From: JAQVEM01 sp964616545
GTDB lineage: Bacteria; Actinomycetota; Humimicrobiia; Humimicrobiales; Humimicrobiaceae
NCBI GenBank assembly: GCA_964616545.1
Contig: CAZTUA010000053.1
Coordinates: 1 to 64,000, forward strand
Direction of reading: 5' to 3'
DNA length: 64,000 nt
Part shown: positions 61,648 through 64,000 of the stretch, piece by piece
How the letters are laid out: each line of letters opens with the position of its first letter
Position numbering within the stretch: position 1 is the first letter of the stretch
The notes under the pieces: model-generated
Database searches by the model: none
What the model saw: only the letters and a program-made list of their open reading frames with translations
Told to the model about the DNA's origin: nothing
Made by a program: the position numbers and the translations under genes

Positions 61648-63813
61648 ATGGGGAGAATTAAATCTAATAAGCTGTTTAAATGCTCTTTAACACTGTTTAT
61701 ATATGCAGTAATATTTTTCTTTCTTGTATTTAACTTACCTGAATATATTTATACTGATGATATTGGGCCTGAAAATAATATTGAATCGGGAGAAAATAAT
61801 GAGTCCGGTGAAGATGAAGAACCGGGTGATGATGATCCCGGAGATGACGGGGAGCCGGGAGAAGAGCCAGGGTCCGATGATGATGAAGAACCGGGAGAAA
61901 ACTTAAAGCCCCATCCAATAGATGAAGAACCGGGTGATGATGATTCCGGAGATGACGGGGAGCCGGGAGAAGAGCCAGCGTCCGATGATAATGAAGAACC
62001 GGGAGAAAACTTAAAGCCCCATCCAATTATGGTACTCAATTTTACAGATACAGCCTCAGTTAATTTTGATGGTTCAAAATCCTTTGATACAGATGGAACA
62101 ATCATATCATACAGCTGGGACTTTGGTGACGGAAATACCGGAAGCGGAGTGACTGCCGCCCATACATACAGCGAAGACGGGATTTATCTTACAACACTTA
62201 CTGTAACAGATAACGGAGGGCTGCAGAATACAATAAGTAGAAATGTAAATATAAGGTCCGGTGAAGATGAAGAACCGGGTGATGATGATTCCGGAGATGA
62301 CGAGGAGCCGGGAGAAGAGCCAGGGTCCGATGATGATGAAGAACCGCGAGAAAACTTAAAGCCCCATCCAATTATGCAATGCAGTTTCCCTGATATTGAT
62401 ACAGTATATCTTGATGGTTCGGATTCTTTTGATACAGACGGAACCATTATCTATTATCACTGGGATTTCGGGGATGGCAATACAGAAAGCGGAGTGACTG
62501 CCGCCCATACATATAGTGAATCCGGGATTTACCGTGTAACACTTACTATAACAGATAACGGGGGTCTGCAGAATTCATGTGAAAAAAATGTAAATATTAG
62601 TTCCAAAAAACCCAATCCAATTATGCAATATACTTTTTCAGAAAACGATGGAGCCACCGTAAATTTTGATGGTTCGGATTCTTTTGATATTGACGGTACA
62701 ATAGTATCCTACAGCTGGGACTTTGGCGACGGGAACACTGGAAGGGGTTCAACTATTAACCATACATACGATACTCAAGGACTTTACCGTGTAACACTTA
62801 CTGTAACAGATAATGATGAGCTGGAGAACTTATGTGAAAAAAATTTAAATATAAAGTCCGGTGATGATGAAGAGCCCGGTAAAGAGCCGGGACCCGGTGA
62901 AAGCAAAAAGTCTGAAAATGATAATAGCCCCGGGCAAAGCAAAAAACCTGAAGAAAGTAAGAAGCCTGAAGACAATGAGGGCGCCGGCAAAAAAGATATG
63001 GTTCCTGCAGAGAATGCCGTTGCCGCTACTGGAAGTATAAAACCCGGTGAAAATACCGGTAACGCTATTGGAGATACAAAATCCGGTGAAAATACAGTTG
63101 CAGCCATAGTATTTCCAGAACTTAAAGAAAATAAAAAGCCCCATGCAAAGATTGAATATAGTTTCTCAAAAACTAATGCAAACAAGGTATATGTTAATGG
63201 CTCGGATTCCTTTGATACAGACGGGACAATTATTTATTACCACTGGGATTTCGGGGATGGAAATACAGAAACCAGGGCATCTTCTACCCATACCTATGGT
63301 AAGCCAGGTCAATACAGCATAACCCTTACAGTAACAGATAATGAAGGCCTCATGAATTGCACCAGCCGTACCGTTAATATAAAATCAAATAAAATAAATA
63401 ATACAGATAATAATTATAACGAAAGCATTCCGCATAATAACAGAGAAGAACATATAAAAAATATGGGTGTAAATTTGAATGAATTTAAAGATATAAAAAT
63501 CAGTCCGCCGGAAGAACCAGATGATCTTACACTTAAAGCTAACAATATATTGAAAAAACTATTGAATGTTAAACAGGATAAAAATGTAGATATACCTGGC
63601 ATAAATATAAATAGCATAGGAGAGCTATTAGATATCCAGAAAATAACCGAAAATCATAATCTTAAAGAAGTAATAGACCTTGATGAGCTCATCGATATTA
63701 ACTACGAAAGAGATACAGGCAAATACAGAGATAACATTCCGGATAAAAAGTTAAAATTACCGGAGTTTTTATTAAATTTCTGGAATAAATTCAAAGAGCT
63801 TGTGACACTATAG
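61648..63813 (+). CDS. Secreted PKD-repeat surface protein with Asp/Glu-rich repeats
   Basis: A 721-residue protein with a signal or anchor helix (about 12-30). There are four PKD domains (about 124-203, 238-318, 321-403 and 497-579), each with SWDFGDGNT or HWDFGDGNT and an LTVTDN or LTITDN end. Between them lie acidic linkers of the type EEPGDDDSGDDGEPGEEPG, repeated three times, and a Lys/Pro/Glu-rich spacer (405-495). The last 140 residues are unlike PKD and rich in Lys and Asp/Asn. No LPXTG or SLH anchor is seen. It probably reaches out from the cell as an adhesin or binding stalk. Confidence 0.85.
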   Translation: MGRIKSNKLFKCSLTLFIYAVIFFFLVFNLPEYIYTDDIGPENNIESGENNESGEDEEPGDDDPGDDGEPGEEPGSDDDEEPGENLKPHPIDEEPGDDDSGDDGEPGEEPASDDNEEPGENLKPHPIMVLNFTDTASVNFDGSKSFDTDGTIISYSWDFGDGNTGSGVTAAHTYSEDGIYLTTLTVTDNGGLQNTISRNVNIRSGEDEEPGDDDSGDDEEPGEEPGSDDDEEPRENLKPHPIMQCSFPDIDTVYLDGSDSFDTDGTIIYYHWDFGDGNTESGVTAAHTYSESGIYRVTLTITDNGGLQNSCEKNVNISSKKPNPIMQYTFSENDGATVNFDGSDSFDIDGTIVSYSWDFGDGNTGRGSTINHTYDTQGLYRVTLTVTDNDELENLCEKNLNIKSGDDEEPGKEPGPGESKKSENDNSPGQSKKPEESKKPEDNEGAGKKDMVPAENAVAATGSIKPGENTGNAIGDTKSGENTVAAIVFPELKENKKPHAKIEYSFSKTNANKVYVNGSDSFDTDGTIIYYHWDFGDGNTETRASSTHTYGKPGQYSITLTVTDNEGLMNCTSRTVNIKSNKINNTDNNYNESIPHNNREEHIKNMGVNLNEFKDIKISPPEEPDDLTLKANNILKKLLNVKQDKNVDIPGININSIGELLDIQKITENHNLKEVIDLDELIDINYERDTGKYRDNIPDKKLKLPEFLLNFWNKFKELVTL
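61813..61920 (+). repeat. 108-bp DNA repeat, copy 1
   Basis: Encodes a 36-residue acidic linker starting DEEPGDDDPGDDG and ending ENLKPHPI. It is directly followed by copy 2. The copies differ at only a few bases, so they expanded recently. Confidence 0.85.
61921..62028 (+). repeat. 108-bp DNA repeat, copy 2
   Basis: Same 36-residue unit, in tandem with copy 1, with DPG changed to DSG and GSDDD to ASDDN. Confidence 0.85.
62266..62373 (+). repeat. 108-bp DNA repeat, copy 3
   Basis: Same unit after the first PKD domain, with a few changes (PGE to PRE, DGE to DEE). The linker-plus-PKD block may have been the duplicated unit. Confidence 0.8.
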
Positions 63814-63859
63814 CTATAAATTCAAAATTTTTTCAATCAATTCCATCACACTGGTTAAT

Positions 63860-63893
63860 CATGAAGAATCAACTTTTTTCCCTGTTCTTCATG
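63860..63893. terminator. Hairpin at the end of the last minus-strand gene
   Basis: CATGAAGAA (63860-63868) and TTCTTCATG (63885-63893) can pair around a 16-base loop. The hairpin overlaps the stop of the partial gene. No clear U tract follows, so termination is only possible. Confidence 0.35.
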
Positions 63894-64000
63894 AAACTGT
63901 TTCTATAAAGATAATCATTTGCACTCATATCTACCCTGACATCCCTAACCAGGTTTCTAAAATCTTCTGAAAGTTTTACCATCTCATTCTTTGCAGAATC
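63869..64000 (-). CDS. C-terminal end of an unidentified protein, possibly a chemoreceptor
   Basis: 43 residues before a TGA at 63869-63871 (minus strand); the rest lies beyond the window. The frame reads DSAKNEMVKLSEDFRNLVRD and continues to a basic tail. The helical LSEDFRNLVRDVRV resembles the end of methyl-accepting chemotaxis proteins (L-x-x-L-x-x-x-V), but this is too short to be sure. Confidence 0.35.
   Translation of the reverse strand, partial: DSAKNEMVKLSEDFRNLVRDVRVDMSANDYLYRNSFMKNREKS

Noticed and set aside
1..64000. CRISPR arrays, insertion sequences, phage genes or att sites
   Set aside because: Looked for regular short repeats, transposase-like proteins and tRNA-flanked direct repeats; none seen.

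Overview
The window is AT-rich, densely coded bacterial DNA with no ribosomal RNA, insertion sequence, phage module or CRISPR array visible. The best taxonomic clue is the order recF - dciA (DUF721) - gyrB - gyrA - DUF4870 - DUF3566 - tRNA-Ile(GAU) - tRNA-Ala(UGC) on the minus strand (28247 down to 20645). DciA between recF and gyrB, and a DUF3566 membrane protein plus Ile/Ala tRNAs after gyrA, are hallmarks of Actinobacteria. The low GC content and anaerobic-type metabolism suggest an uncultured, deep-branching, low-GC anaerobic relative. That placement is inference. dnaA and dnaN are not in front of recF.

Layout. 1-7.3 kb: end of a secreted or lipoprotein gene, an alpha/beta hydrolase, a GH3 lipoprotein, a chagasin-like inhibitor, a Rieske ferredoxin, a short RnfB-like membrane [4Fe-4S] protein and a large GH2 enzyme of the exo-beta-D-glucosaminidase type. 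7.5-10.6 kb: DUF4190 protein, HU, class I fructose-bisphosphate aldolase, M23 peptidase. 10.7-17.9 kb: a complete 2-oxoacid (acetoin or pyruvate) dehydrogenase set (E1alpha, E1beta, E2, E3) under a SorC-type regulator, with lipB on the opposite strand. 18-20.5 kb: DUF3786 protein and an orphan galactitol-type PTS EIIC. 20.6-28.2 kb: tRNAs and the gyrase/recF block.

28.5-39.5 kb is the most interesting part. A plus-strand operon encodes an FdsGBA-like NAD-linked formate dehydrogenase (NuoE-like, NuoF-like, molybdopterin FdhA) with its maturation proteins FdhD and MobA. Facing it is a minus-strand operon for a second NADH-type electron module with no catalytic subunit: a Fur-family DNA-binding domain fused to a NuoE [2Fe-2S] domain, a NuoF/HndC-like flavoprotein and a NuoG/HoxU-like iron-sulfur protein. 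A perfect Fur-box-like palindrome lies directly upstream of the fusion gene, which suggests a redox- or iron-responsive autoregulated flavoprotein complex.

39.6-43.8 kb: L,D-transpeptidase, ATP-cone/restriction-endonuclease-like protein, DrrAB-type ABC exporter, FmdB zinc ribbon. 44-52 kb: a uronate/pectin catabolic locus, with an IclR (KdgR-like) regulator, a TRAP transporter (DctP, DctQ, DctM), KduI, KduD, a KDPG aldolase fused to a VOC domain, and KDG kinase. Together these would import a uronate product and convert 5-keto-4-deoxyuronate through KDG and KDPG to pyruvate and glyceraldehyde-3-phosphate. A FAH-family hydrolase and a LysE exporter diverge from it. 53.6-64 kb: a CAP/SCP secreted protein lacking a normal start codon, a Na/phosphate symporter with PhoU, a CDF cation exporter, a PAS protein, a structured-RNA candidate with its own promoter and terminator, a 7TM-PAS-GGDEF-HD-GYP cyclic-di-GMP protein, a four-PKD-domain surface protein with 108-bp DNA repeats, and the end of a minus-strand gene.
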